This document shows, one piece after another, positions 46,001 through 57,095 of a stretch of DNA of 64,000 nt. The translations under genes and the position numbers were made by a program. Source of the DNA: Nemophila menziesii (taxonomy: Eukaryota > Streptophyta > Magnoliopsida > Boraginales > Hydrophyllaceae); contig JARWIR010000035.1 of the NCBI GenBank assembly GCA_029959085.1, positions 5,624,501 through 5,688,500 on the forward strand, written 5' to 3'. Within the stretch, counting starts at the first letter, position 1; every line of letters starts with the position of its first letter. Under the pieces are notes generated by a model, which had not been told where the DNA came from, did no database searches, and saw only the letters and a program-made list of their open reading frames with translations.

Positions 46001-46129
46001 GAGGTATAAATGCAAGATTATTAAATGCAGTAAACCTATAGCCGAGAAATGAAGTACCAATCAGATGTAAGAGGAACGGAAGGGGGAGAGGGGAGGAGAG
46101 AAAAGACAAAAAGAATGTTGTAAAATAAG

Positions 46130-46760
46130 GAATAAAATAGTTTTTGATTTTAAGCAAAACAAGTTTCTAAACCCCAGAAATCAAGAACAAAAAAAATAGC
46201 AACGAAAGTAAAGAACACAAAGATTTATCGTGGTTCAGCACAAATATGCCTACATCCACGTTGAATCCCTCCTCAGAAGATGCTTCACAATATAGAACAA
46301 GGTTACAACTTCAGATCGAGTCTTACAATAATATTACAAGAATAGAACCCTTCAAGCACTTCAATGAGAAACCCTAAAATACAATTGGGAAATACTACTC
46401 AATAATCAAGCCAGATGCTTGATTATCCTATTCTAATTGATACTCTTTATAGTACAGAATATTAATATATACAAAACCCTAATTTTCTTGCTGAAAGAGA
46501 CGAGGGAACAAAGAGGCGAATTCAAAAACGAAAAGAAAAGAGAAGACCAAAGGCGTGAAGTGAGGGTATATATATGAGACAGATGAGGAGTTAAAATCTT
46601 AATCGTCCAACCCAATAAGAGATCAGGCACCATGATTTTTCCACGTGTATAAGTAACTCCACCGAATATAACACAACTCTGTGATAAGTTTTGACTCCAG
46701 TCAAAGCTCACTAAATCCACATCAGCATCCACCTCATCATATTGACTTTACATATATAAA
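46130..46760. other. Possible LTR-type fragment
   Basis: The stretch AAAGATTTATCGTGGTTCAGC (split at about 46219-46239) followed by CTACATCCACGTTGAATCC resembles a conserved sequence seen in some plant copia-type LTRs and leaders ('cgtggttc ... acgtccacg'). No LTR ends, target duplication or ORF could be confirmed. The minus-strand ORF at 46433-46732 is not recognised. Confidence 0.25.
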
Positions 46761-47816
46761 AACGAAGGTAGGGGAGGCTTAGATCAAGCGGGAGTGGTGT
46801 TGGTCAGGTGTTTGGGGGTGGAGCTTTGTTCGGTGGAGAAGGCGGTGATATTCATCTTAAATATCGTGCATGAGAGTTTTTTTACTCCTATATGATGTGT
46901 AAGTGATCAAAGGAGCTCATATAAGATATATCTTGCTCCCCGTGTTTGTCTATCATTATAAATTCAGTTGTCTCTGTTGCTAACTATAAAATCCACTTTT
47001 CATTCAAAACATATTTCTTGTATAAAGTAACATTTGATCTTTTTCTTATAATTCTACAGCAGTAGTAACAAAATTACAAGAATAATTTATTAAGATTACA
47101 ATTTATATATCTATTTTTCATTACATTGGATTGGAGAGTCATTTGACTTGGGTAAAATATTTTCACTGTAGAGTATCATGGAATACTTGTAAACCACTAA
47201 AACAATTATTGACCTACATTTATTTGACATCATTACATAAATTTTAGCATAAATTCTGGTAATGCAGCCTCAAAACCCTTTTCAAGGACTCAGATACCAC
47301 ATATAAAACTCCTCCTCGAGATCTAATCATAAGCCGCTTCAAACCATTCTTCAAGATCCTTGACAACACATCATAGAGATTCTTGAGTTAAATAATTGTA
47401 TATCTGACTATGGAGTCTCTCTCGCCAAATAGGATGTGAACAATCTTACAAGATAGATACATAATTGTAAATGTATAACTAACTATAAAGTAAAAATATA
47501 CAACAAGTGGTGACACAAATTAAGAAGGAATAGCATATTCTATTTCACTTAAGTGAAGTTTGGATCTTTATAGAAAAAAACTGCACACATAAATCACTAT
47601 ATCTATCCCTATTATAATTTAGTATTAGCATTACCCTCTGTGTGCAATGATCTTTATGGTTCATTTATTTCCAAAATTTTCGTATTATAGTTTCGTCAAC
47701 TAAATGATCTTTTATCACAAATTTTTGTTGGTTACGCGTTACATTTAACATTTAACTCATGCTAAGTTAAAGCAAGTAAAAATCAGTGCCACTATGAGAT
47801 GTGCAATATATAAAAG
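46761..47816. other. AT-rich spacer
   Basis: No coding region, repeat pair or RNA gene seen. Confidence 0.4.
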
Positions 47817-48275
47817 GGCTAGGTTCATTGCAAGACTAGTTTGTGTGTTATACAAAGGACACATTTACCCTTGTGTGCCATAAAATAGCAAATCTATGAT
47901 CTATCCCTTCATAAGGTATTAATTTCTATATTTTGAAATAACAATGGAGATCTATCTACTAGTGTTTATTCAACCCGTGCATAACATAAGGACCAATGGT
48001 GCATTTATTTGACATAAATGTTATAAAATATTCCATATTAATAAAAAATCTGAACCATAACAGAATATAGATTAGATTCTCCTATTTAAGCAAAAAAAAT
48101 GCACCATATGCATCTTTAAATTCGATACTTTCAAGTAATATCGAGAACAAGTCACATTTATTAGTTTATACTTACATATTTGGAAATTTCATTACTGTAT
48201 CTAGGTTTAAAGCAAATGAAATTAGACATTCAAAAACTACACTCTAAACCAAAATTGAATCAAAATTGTGAAAGT
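47817..48275. repeat. Dispersed repeat E, copy E1 (left part)
   Basis: Shares GGGCTAGG...CATTGCAAGACTAG and the TGTGTGTTATACAAAGGACA stretch with 52321 onward, and the AAGGACCAATGGTGCATTTA stretch with E2 and E3. Homology stops at about 48275 (GTGAAAGTA), before the exon-like part of E. Confidence 0.75.
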
Positions 48276-48429
48276 ACTTCTACCTCAAATATGATTGACA
48301 TCAGTATTTGGAGAACATTATCGTATGCAATTTGCCTCTCTTAATATCTACATTTAGTGTAGACTGTAGAGACTAAAGAGCATGTAACAATGCTATACCA
48401 AATCAAACCAATAGATTTAAGAAAAAATA

Positions 48430-48866
48430 TATTCTCTTTAAGATGTGTCAATTGTGTCATGATGAGGATGAAACAATTGAACACCTTTTTTTATGGATGG
48501 CAATTAAGTAGAGTCTATTTAGTGTCATTTTGTCTACAATATAGTTTTACAACTGCAAAATTTCTTAAGTTCCATCAATAATTCTGCCATTAGTGGAAAA
48601 GTGTATTAATAGTGGTATGACCAAATATGAAAAATATCACAAAAATTAGTATTAACTTGTGAGCCATATGGTCTATTATAGAAGGAATGCTTGGAGATCT
48701 TCCACATATTCCAATCAATTTGCTAGAAGGAATGCAAATAGAGCAGCAACTGTATAGCCAAAGCAAAGCTTGCTCATACTCTCCTTTCTGATTAGTATTT
48801 GTTTTCTCTTGATGGACTATTATCTATTTAATAATTTAGTATCCTATGTCCAAAAAAAAAGAAAAA
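48430..48866 (+). pseudogene. LINE 3' fragment: zf-RVT domain and poly(A)
   Basis: The plus strand at about 48440 reads MCQLCHDEDETIEHLFLW, the C-x2-C...H zinc-binding motif of zf-RVT. Degenerate sequence follows (LVSHMVYYRRNAWRS) and an A-rich tail AAAAAAAAAGAAAAAA at 48851-48866. The RNase H domain is not found downstream, so this is a short-ended member of a different LINE lineage from the 42-kb copy. Confidence 0.6.
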
Positions 48867-48869
48867 AGT

Positions 48870-51240
48870 TAGTATCCCACTAGAGTTGAGTGGGTTCAAG
48901 TCTTTTTTTGACTAATGGGTTGGGCATTTCACTTATTAAGACTTCTATACTTAAAACTTGTTTTTTCCTTTTAGTATTTAAGTAATATTATGAACACCTA
49001 TTTATTAAAAAAATATATTTCCTTTTCATCATTAGTAATGAATTTTTGCATCAAATCAATATTTATGTTAGTCTTATAATAAAGAGGAAACTGTCATTTT
49101 ATTCTAATCTCATCCCTTTCTTGTATAATGATAAATGTATATCAGGATAAAAAATCTTTAAAAGGTAAATTGTTATTCATGTTTTTCTAGGTAGTGGAAA
49201 ATATAACAAATAAAAGAAAAGTGCAATTTACAATAAACAGACTTTAAATGTAGAACTTTTGAATACCTAAATTATCAAAATTGATCATTAGGTACCTAAA
49301 TTTATATAAAAATAAAAAGATTTTCAATTGATATAATCATCTAATTTTAATGTTATGTGTTATATACTTTACAATAGAATCGTATTTCCTCCACAATGGT
49401 GGATGAACTGATATTTAATAGGGGAAACTTCTACGGAGGTCTCTTATCTTATGCATGTGTTATCCCAACCTTTCAACCTTTTATCTTTCAATTATGTGAC
49501 ACCATTGCCCTTTTTTAACTTTCCGTTAGTCAACAAGCCAGTCAAATTTGGCTAAGTGCCACGTGTGCAAATTTTGTTTTGCATAACTCAGGGCCCAATG
49601 TGGTTGTTCATACTTTCTAGTGTTAGGATTTTGATTGTACTTTGATTGCTAAGCCCTTGTTGTGATAACTCGGTCTTCTAACTCCCTTGAGTCTTGATTT
49701 TTGTTTATATACAATACCTTCAATTCCTAAAATATAGCCCAAAATTCAAACCAGTTACCAACACATAAAAAAATATATATATAAATCATCTTTATACAAA
49801 AACAAATGAACACTAATCTTATGAAATCAACACACATATGTCTTCTTTAATGTATCAAAATAAAAAAGGTTCATATACGTACATATGAATCCATATCTTT
49901 ACAGATTAGAGGTTGTATTCAATTGGGAATTAATAGGATTTTATTTTTATTTTAGAGTAGATAGATATTTGTTTAAAAATTTAAAAATTTAAAATATCTT
50001 AATGTTTTCAATTAATTAAGATTTTAATTTGGTATATTCAAGTGACTCTTTTAAATCCTTTAATAAAATTATTGGATTATGCTGGACTTTACAGCTTGAA
50101 TACCCATAGAAATATTATTTACAAATATATATTAATCACAAAAAAAAATTGAAAATCAAAACTATAATAATTTATTTTCTTAAAAATTTATAAAATCATG
50201 TATTTTAATTTCTTTTTTTAGTTTTAACCATAACTAAAGTATAATACAAAATAAAAAAAATCATAAAATAATATTATACATACATAAAACATCTCCAAAA
50301 TAATTGAAAAATTTATGATCATCTTTAATTAAATTAGGTATTTGCTATTTAGTGGGTTAAATTTAGTATTATGATTTTATTTTTTGATTTCGAATATAAT
50401 TTTAGATTTGAATTATTATTCAATATACAAATAAATATAAAATTAAATGATTTTCAGTTATTCCCTTACATTATTAACTAAAAGCATAATCTAACAATTT
50501 TAATCATCGACTATCTTTTCACAATCATAATTTAATGGTAACCGAATTTAAAAAACCGTGAAAAGTCTGATCCTTGGATATTCAACATCTGTGCTGTATA
50601 TAATTATCGAATTGTTTAGTATTGAAATATTATTTTATAAAGTTTCTTCATATTTTAAATATTTATCAAAAATTTAAAATTAGAATTCAAAAGTTATATA
50701 TTTATAAATGATCCTAATTTTTTTTTTCATATTTCAAATGGATACTTATTTTATTTGAAGACAATATTTTATACTAATATCTTAGACAAATATAATTAAA
50801 TTAACTCTTATCTTGCAGTAGAAAGAGAGCAAATTAAACTTGGAAGCATAGTTCTAATAAAGGATTTATCAAGTTTCAAACTTCAAACTTTACCTAAGTC
50901 AGAAGTTTGAAATGAGCTGAATAATGATAAATCTCGTACCATTAGAACAGAAAAAGAAACAAAGCAGAGAAAGCGCTTAAAGAGTAATAAAAAGAAAAGT
51001 GAGTAGTGTCTTGCTTACTAATTAAATATTGTCTGAACGTGAACGTGGAAGTTGAGTGAAGAACCTAAGTTCAGCAATTCGGAGGTATTAATAAATCTTT
51101 ATCCTTAACCTGCCAAGCAAAACGTAGGTTTATGACAATTATTGAACACAAATAGTAGAAGAAAATATTTGTCAAGATATATTACAAGTGTTGGTTTAAT
51201 TATAGGGTTAATGCTCAATAAACCTCTGCATTTTTGTCCA
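48870..51240. other. AT-rich intergenic stretch
   Basis: No coding region is supported. Composition is strongly AT. I see no member of the repeat families found elsewhere in the window. Confidence 0.5.
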
Positions 51241-51244
51241 CTGT

Positions 51245-51294
51245 ACCGTAAAAGACACCGTAAAAGACACCGTAAAAGACACCGTACAAGGCAC
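51245..51294. repeat. 12-bp minisatellite
   Basis: Unit CGTAAAAGACAC in three perfect copies plus one degenerate copy (CGTACAAGGCAC). An inverted single copy (GGTGTCTTTTATGGG) lies at 51420-51434. The RKRHRKRH ORF across it is an artefact. Confidence 0.85.
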
Positions 51295-51729
51295 TATCTT
51301 ATTTACCCTCCTAAGATATCTTAAGCTTACCACAAATTTTAAAATCTGAGTTCTGAGAATTTTCAAATAACTCAAAATTTAAGTTATGGGAAGCTTTCCA
51401 TTACTCAAATAAAACGTATGGTGTCTTTTATGGGCAAAATAATGATGGTTGTGATGAAGGGGAATTAATTCTAACTTGAGGGGTTTCTTGGTATTAATCC
51501 TTAATTTAACAGGTTGTTCTTTGTTTATTAGCTGATTTTCAAGTTAAAGTATATTGTTATTCTTGTTTCATTATATAAAGTAAAGTATTGTTTTGAATAT
51601 GGTGTATATGATATATTGCTATTTTAATCAGATTTTAGCATATGGGTAATTGCAAAATAGATCTTCTGGGCATTGAAAATGGATCTTTATTAAAGCTTTT
51701 TCTTTGTTCCTTTAGTTTGAATAGTTACC

Positions 51730-52114
51730 GTGTAAAAAAAAAATTGGACTTATTTGCACTATAGGTCCATATATTATATAAAACTGCATTATAAGTCCTA
51801 ATATAATTTTTTTTAATTAATTATTTTTTATTTAATACAAAATAACATATAATTTATTGAAAAAATAATATAATTATAAGTCTAATAAAATAAAATTTAA
51901 AAAATTAAAAGATTAAATGAAGATTCTGAAAATTTAAGTGGTACAAATGAATGATTTAAAAATTTCGGGGGGGGGGGGGGTGCCAAATAAATATTTTTTT
52001 TAAATGTAAGGGCAAAATAACACAAAACTATTTTTTTTTATAAAAGAATTTTTTTTTTAATTTATTCAGGGGGCCATGATGGCCCCCCTTACTCATAACG
52101 TGGCTCCGCCACTG
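51730..52114 (-). mobile_element. hAT-like MITE fragment with G14 tract
   Basis: The right end TGGCTCCGCCACTG (52101-52114) is, on the minus strand, CAGTGGCGGAGCCA, the terminus of the plant CAG(T/G)GGCGGAGCC family. GGGGGCCATGATGGCCCCCC (about 52069-52088) forms a perfect hairpin near the end, and a G14 tract is at 51967-51980. The left terminus is not identified; 51730 is an estimate. Confidence 0.5.
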
Positions 52115-52744
52115 AGTGTAAATTAATTTCATCATTTGTATGTGGTAGACCCAAGATGAACCCGAACCTACTTAATTTATGCCCATAATTTTGCTAGTTG
52201 GTATATATTTTGAATTGATTCCCTCTTTTCAAATGAGGAAGATTTAGTTCATGATCTAATGTGTTTAGCTTCTTTAATGTACTTTTTGTCAGTGATTTTT
52301 ACTTGCTTTAACTTAGACAAAGGGCTAGGGTACATTGCAAGACTAGTCTGTGTGTTATACAAAGGACACATTTATCCTTCTGTGCCATAAAATAGAAAAT
52401 TTATCCCTACCTAAGGTATTAATTTCTATACCAATGGTGCATTTATTTGACATTGATCTTATAAAATCTTCCATATTAATAAAAAATCACAACCATAACA
52501 AAATACATATTAGATCCTCCTATTTAAGCAAAAAAAAATGCACAAATGCTGCTTGAAAAGTTCGATACTTTCAAGTAGTATTGAGAACAAGTCACATTTA
52601 TTAGTTTATACTTACATGTTTGGAAATTACATAACTGTATCTAGCTTATAATTGTATCAGAGTTTAAAGCAAATATAATCAGGACAATCAAGAAATACAC
52701 CCTAAACAAAAATTGAATCAATATTACGAAAGTAAGAAAAATAC

Positions 52745-52961
52745 CTCGGTACACACACAACAGGTGCCGGATCTTTGTCCTTTGATCGTGTACAATTTCT
52801 GTAAAAAGTAATGAAAGAGAAGATATAATACATATTAAAAAGGAGAAGCAATAAGACATATAAATTGAAAAACAATAGTCTATTTGCGAAGCACATCAAA
52901 AAATACATTCCAATAATTAAAAAAGTTAAACCTGCCCATGAATTCTTACTTGAAATTTCAT
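52745..52961 (-). other. Exon-like pair with conserved splice signals in E2
   Basis: On the minus strand a CT-rich leader leads to ATGAAATTTCAA with the donor GTAAG (exon edge 52950). Then come a 151-bp AT-rich intron (52949-52799) ending TTTTTACAG, an exon of 54 bp (52798-52745, AAATTGTACACGATC...) and a second donor GTAT. E3 has the same ATG, donor, 151-bp intron and acceptor (58914-59128), but its exon is 52 bp. The peptide is not recognised. This could be the 5' end of a captured host gene; the 2-bp length difference argues against present coding use. Confidence 0.45.
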
Positions 52962-53254
52962 GATCAGCGATCCGAGTGAGATGCGAGAAATAGAGAATGG
53001 TACTTGGCCTAAAGATCTGAACCAGAGGTCTAGACGGCGCAGGGGGCGAAATATAATACAGATGGAAGAGAAGACGGAGACAATGTCGAAAAGAGTATTT
53101 GGTGGAAGATCGAGAGAGAGGAGCGTCTGATGAAAGAGGGGTATATGAATGATATTATTGATGAAGACGGCAGAAATTAGGGTAAATTAGAGTTTGATAA
53201 TAAAAAATATATGACCATGATTACAACTAGGGTAGCAAATAAATAGATACTTTC

Positions 53255-53545
53255 ATGGGTTTGGGCTTGTTTGAACTTATTTCGTGGGTTAGGGCTTGAA
53301 TTCGTGAAGGGCTCGTTTGAACTTATTTCATGGGTTTAGGCTTGTTTAAACTTATTTCATGGGCTTAGGCTTGAATTCATTAAGGGCTCGTTTGAACTTA
53401 TTTCATGGGTTTTGGCTTGAATTCGTTAAGGGCTCGTTTGAACTTATTTCATGGGTTTGGGCTTGAATTCGGCTCGTTTCGTTTGAACTTATTTCATGGG
53501 CTTAGGCTTGAATTCGTTAAGGGCTTGTTTGAACTTATTTGTTTA
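53255..53545. repeat. 46-bp minisatellite in E2
   Basis: About five to six units beginning TTTGAACTTATTTCATGGG and containing GGCTTGAATTCGTTAAGGG. Some units are shortened or fused. E3 has fewer, more irregular copies (59440-59575). Confidence 0.85.
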
Positions 53546-53944
53546 ATTATAATGAATATTTATATGGGCATGTCGGGTTACATAAGTGTATTTTGTCAAC
53601 ATTAAAGTCTTGTATAGAGGTCTAAACGGGACAAATACCATTTGCTTTCCCTACACAAAACCTTTTTGATTTTCTCTTTTGAAATAATATTTATGAGTTA
53701 TTCTTTTATAATTAGTGATATTATATAATAATATTTTTTGTTTATTTTTAATTAAATGAATAAATTATACACTGCACAACTAAACGAGCTATCCAAATTA
53801 GAAAGTTTAAGGTAACTACTAAAAATTTATATAAGCCTTATAATTAGTGAGTTACAAATAATAATCATCAATTATAATTGAAGGCGTGATTAGGATACAA
53901 AACTAGCAACAAAGAAAATTGCACAATTTAATTTTCTTAAGAGC

Positions 53945-54215
53945 TCTTTCCTTTGAGGGTATTCCACTTCACATGGAAAGGTTGTTCTCCTCATTCTTCA
54001 TATATGATCAATAGTAGCGGCAAAAGTCTCCTTAAGATCTTTTTCTTTTGGGGGTGTTTCACCTCTCATGAGAAAGTTGTATCTCATTCTCCATATGTGA
54101 TCGATACTAGCGGCAAAAACTACTTGACATGCTTTTCTCCTCCAGTTTTCTCGAGTTTTTAGTTTCTGGAGCCATTCAAGAACGCTCGAAATCGTATTCA
54201 TCTATTTCTCAATTT
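53945..54215 (-). pseudogene. LINE zf-RVT-type fragment with internal duplication
   Basis: The minus strand reads LEWLQKLKTRENWRRKACQV then VFAASIDHIWRMRYNFLMRG and again ETFAATIDHIWRMRRTTF, the end of a zf-RVT domain ('AA..xHIWxxRN'). A 93-bp tandem duplication (tracked by TGATC at 54005 and 54098) adds exactly 31 codons in frame. The frame is open over 67 codons. Other LINE domains are not seen next to it. Confidence 0.6.
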
Positions 54216-54262
54216 CCAACAATCTTCTCATATCATTCTCAACACTTTTCGCAAATGCATAT

Positions 54263-55806
54263 TGGTGGGTCCTTGTGTGTTATAAAATAATCCATTAAAA
54301 GTAAAGGAATAAAGGATCCACAGACCGCAAGTGTATGGGTCGTTCTAAGTAATAAATAAGTAAAATCGGGATTATCGTCTCCACAATGATTTAAGTAGTT
54401 ATTCTAACTTCGTGTTCAGTATTAGAATATATAGTTTTAAATGTTTTAATTAAAAAGATAAGCAGCAAAGGAGTTTTTTTCTAATTAACTAAATAAAATA
54501 AATAATAAACAATAAATAATTATGCAAATAAGATAAGGAGATGCAAGTATGAATCTATCCTATTGAGTTTATGATTCTTAAGAATAAGGGTGAATGGAAA
54601 ATTTCACAATAGTCAGGACTCTATAATCTCCTAACCTCCATCATGGTGGGCTTAGGAGCTACCCTACCGTATTACAAACCCCGTCAGGACGATTATAAGC
54701 TACGTTCAAATGATTAATATCCATACCCAATTGGCTACGTGGTTAGTCAAGCCCGTCAGGGTCAATAACGGATACCACGCGTCTATATTCTAGTTCTGTA
54801 ATTAAACCCCCCGCCAAGGTGATCACCGCCACTAGTGAATAGCCTAATTACTAAAACCTACCCTTGATTCCCGATGTCAATGATAGTAAACAAGCACAAG
54901 AATATAGTCAAGGGAAATTAAGAATTAATCCAATTAAATACTAAAATCTCAAATTCATATTAAAACAGAAAACAATAATCAAAGGTTCATATAATTACAA
55001 TCCTAAAGAGAAATTATGCATACTAAAACTCTTGAATAAATAGCTTAGAAATACATCATAGACAAAATAGATCTAATACTAATTTACCCAAAGAATAGAG
55101 ATGGAGAAGTGTTGAATTAATGTAATTAAGCTTTAGGTCTTGCTTCGTCCTCCTCTATATCCTCCTGATTGCTTATATGATGAATTATGTATGTATATTA
55201 AGCGTATGCAGTCAAGGGGTGGTTTTTTAAGGTTTAGAACTGATATATATATAGGTGCTAGGTCGAAATCTTGGATTAGGGACCAAGTAAAAGAGTTCAA
55301 GCCCAACTCAAATTCGTAAGTAGATAAGGATAATTACTGCTGACTTGTTTTGACCATATCTTCTTCGTTACTGGGCCGTTATGGGCCCGTAAGATATCAA
55401 AAAAATCCTCATAGTAAGATCTATATACGTCTAAAGGGCTCTTCCAGAATCGTCTCGGATTTGGAGTTATATTCACTTCTTTATACGTAGCTACAGAAAT
55501 TCAAATTTATTTGACAGCTTTTCTTTTCCTAATTGAACTCTGTTTCCTTGTATCTCCTGATTTCTTCAAGATCTTCTTTCCTTATCTTCTTAGAATTGAT
55601 TTGACATCTAATTTATTTCCATTCTATAAAGCTTCACATTAACACACAAATTAAACCAAACATGCTCTAAAAATAATAATTCATCAAATCAAGACAAGAA
55701 TTAGGAATATTACGAATTAAGCACAAAAGTCAATATAAAAAGACCATTTTCTACCTAAAATAATGTCTTCTAAGGGCTTATATTTAGAACAAAAAGGGAG
55801 ACATCA
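54263..55806 (-). mobile_element. Athila solo LTR with perfect target duplication
   Basis: 1544 bp with the same ends as the LTR at 20626-22376 (TGGTGGGTCC ... GGGAGACATCA on the plus strand) and shared blocks such as CGCAAGTGTA-like, GACTTGTTTTGACCATATC and AAGCTTCACA. It is flanked by CATAT on both sides (54258-54262 and 55807-55811). There is no internal domain, so the rest of the element was lost by LTR-LTR recombination. Orientation is the same as element 2. Confidence 0.95.
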
Positions 55807-55811
55807 CATAT

Positions 55812-56090
55812 TCAAAGAAAAAATATTTACTTGACTCAAAAATTTTGCCACACAATTCACAAAGTGGATCCAATTCCATGTAGGTCATCCTTTACATCTA
55901 AATAATACCAAAATTTTCAAGCGCTTTAAAATTTTGTCTAACATTTTAAATGGCAATAATGAAAGCAAGGCAAACCCCACCAAAACCCATATGAACGGGT
56001 GAATTATAAATCACGGTCCACACAACATTGGACTTCCTTTTAAAAGTCCTCTTTGTAACTAGCTAGTTACACAAGCCCAAAAGACCCAAA
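55812..56090. other. Spacer right of the solo LTR
   Basis: No feature seen; gradual rise in GC toward 56.1 kb. Confidence 0.4.
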
Positions 56091-57095
56091 TTGCCCCCTA
56101 TATCAGTTCTTATTACAGTGGAAACTAAAAAACCCACCCATTATACCATTAGATTTACACGAACCCACCCCCTTCACTCCCCTGCTCTCTCTGTAAACCC
56201 ACCCCATCCACTCCCCTGCTCTCTCGGTAAAGCCACTGCCTCCTCTCTCTGTAAATTCATCCCCTCCAGTACCCTCTTCTCTCTGTAAAGCAACCCACCA
56301 CTGTGATACCTCCCACAGAACTCCCCTTCCACCTTCGTCATCATCACCTCCCCACCAACAACCCTGTCTCCACCATCTCACATGCTCTGCACACGTGAGG
56401 TCTGCTGCACACCGCCACTGGAAGACCTTCGACACCCACAACCACCCGAACACTCGGCCCAGATCTCAGCATATATCCATGAAAACCCGTCGCTTTTCTG
56501 CAGATCTAGATCCACCATGAAACCCTGTTGCTTTCCAGCGTTTGAAACCGCCTCTGTCGCCGTTATCCACGCTGTCGTCACCGTTGTGCCTTTGAGACGG
56601 CGTTCGAGCGCTGTTCATGGCCATAGCCCCGCTCGTTGTGGCCATTCCATCGGAGATCTGACTCTCCAGCACTATTCAACAACTCATATTCTTCATAAAA
56701 CTCCTCATCTGCACAATAAAAACCTTGTTCTTATCAATTATATCTCAGATCCGCCACCAGTGTAAGCCGTCGTGGCCATTCCGCCGCCCAGATCTGCGTT
56801 AGGTGAGTTTGTGATCACATGTTGTTTTCTTTTTCTTTTTGTTTTTAATTATTTTTAATTTAATTTAGTTGTTGTCTTTTGCAGAATCAAAGCAGGATAA
56901 ATGGCACACTGGTACAGACAACCCACCCCCCCGGGGCATAACCCTTTTACCATCCAGGTCTTTGGACCATTTGATCTGGGTACAACCCCAATGGGTACAA
57001 AGAACAACGTTAATTGAATATATTATTGGTGATTCTGTGGGCAGGGAACAATCGAGCATGTATTTTGAATCTTCTTTCGACACTTTAGTTTAGTG
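56091..57095 (+). ncRNA. Candidate spliced transcript of unknown nature
   Basis: A GC-richer block with CT-rich CCCCTGCTCTCTCTGTAAA-like repeats (56170-56290) leads to AG|GTGAGTTTGTG (donor at 56803) and, 82 bp on, TTTTGCAG|AATC (acceptor at 56884), a textbook short plant intron. The block after it is open to 57093 on the plus strand and to 56865 on the minus strand, with no recognised domain. The 127-residue frame at 56382-56765 is low-complexity and lacks a family match. It may be the leader of a lost gene or of a transposon. The RNA status is inference from the splice signals. Confidence 0.3.

Larger units (their letters stand above)
52321..53738. repeat. Dispersed repeat E, copy E2, continuing into the first ~120 bp of D
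   Basis: Collinear with E1 at its left (52321-52690) and with E3 from about 52400 to 53620. It includes the exon-like segments and the TTTGAACTTATTTCATGGG array. From 53620 it matches the start of D (GTCTAAACGGG...CCATTTGCTTTCC) and stops at about 53738. This shows E and D are parts of one composite repeat. Confidence 0.8.

Noticed and set aside
51142..51324. RKRHRKRHRKRH basic repeat ORF
   Set aside because: Translation of the 12-bp minisatellite.
56103..56765. 116- and 127-residue overlapping ORFs on opposite strands
   Set aside because: Low-complexity, GC-rich leader-like sequence; neither shows a domain, and both overlap the repeat of CTCTCTGTAAA motifs.
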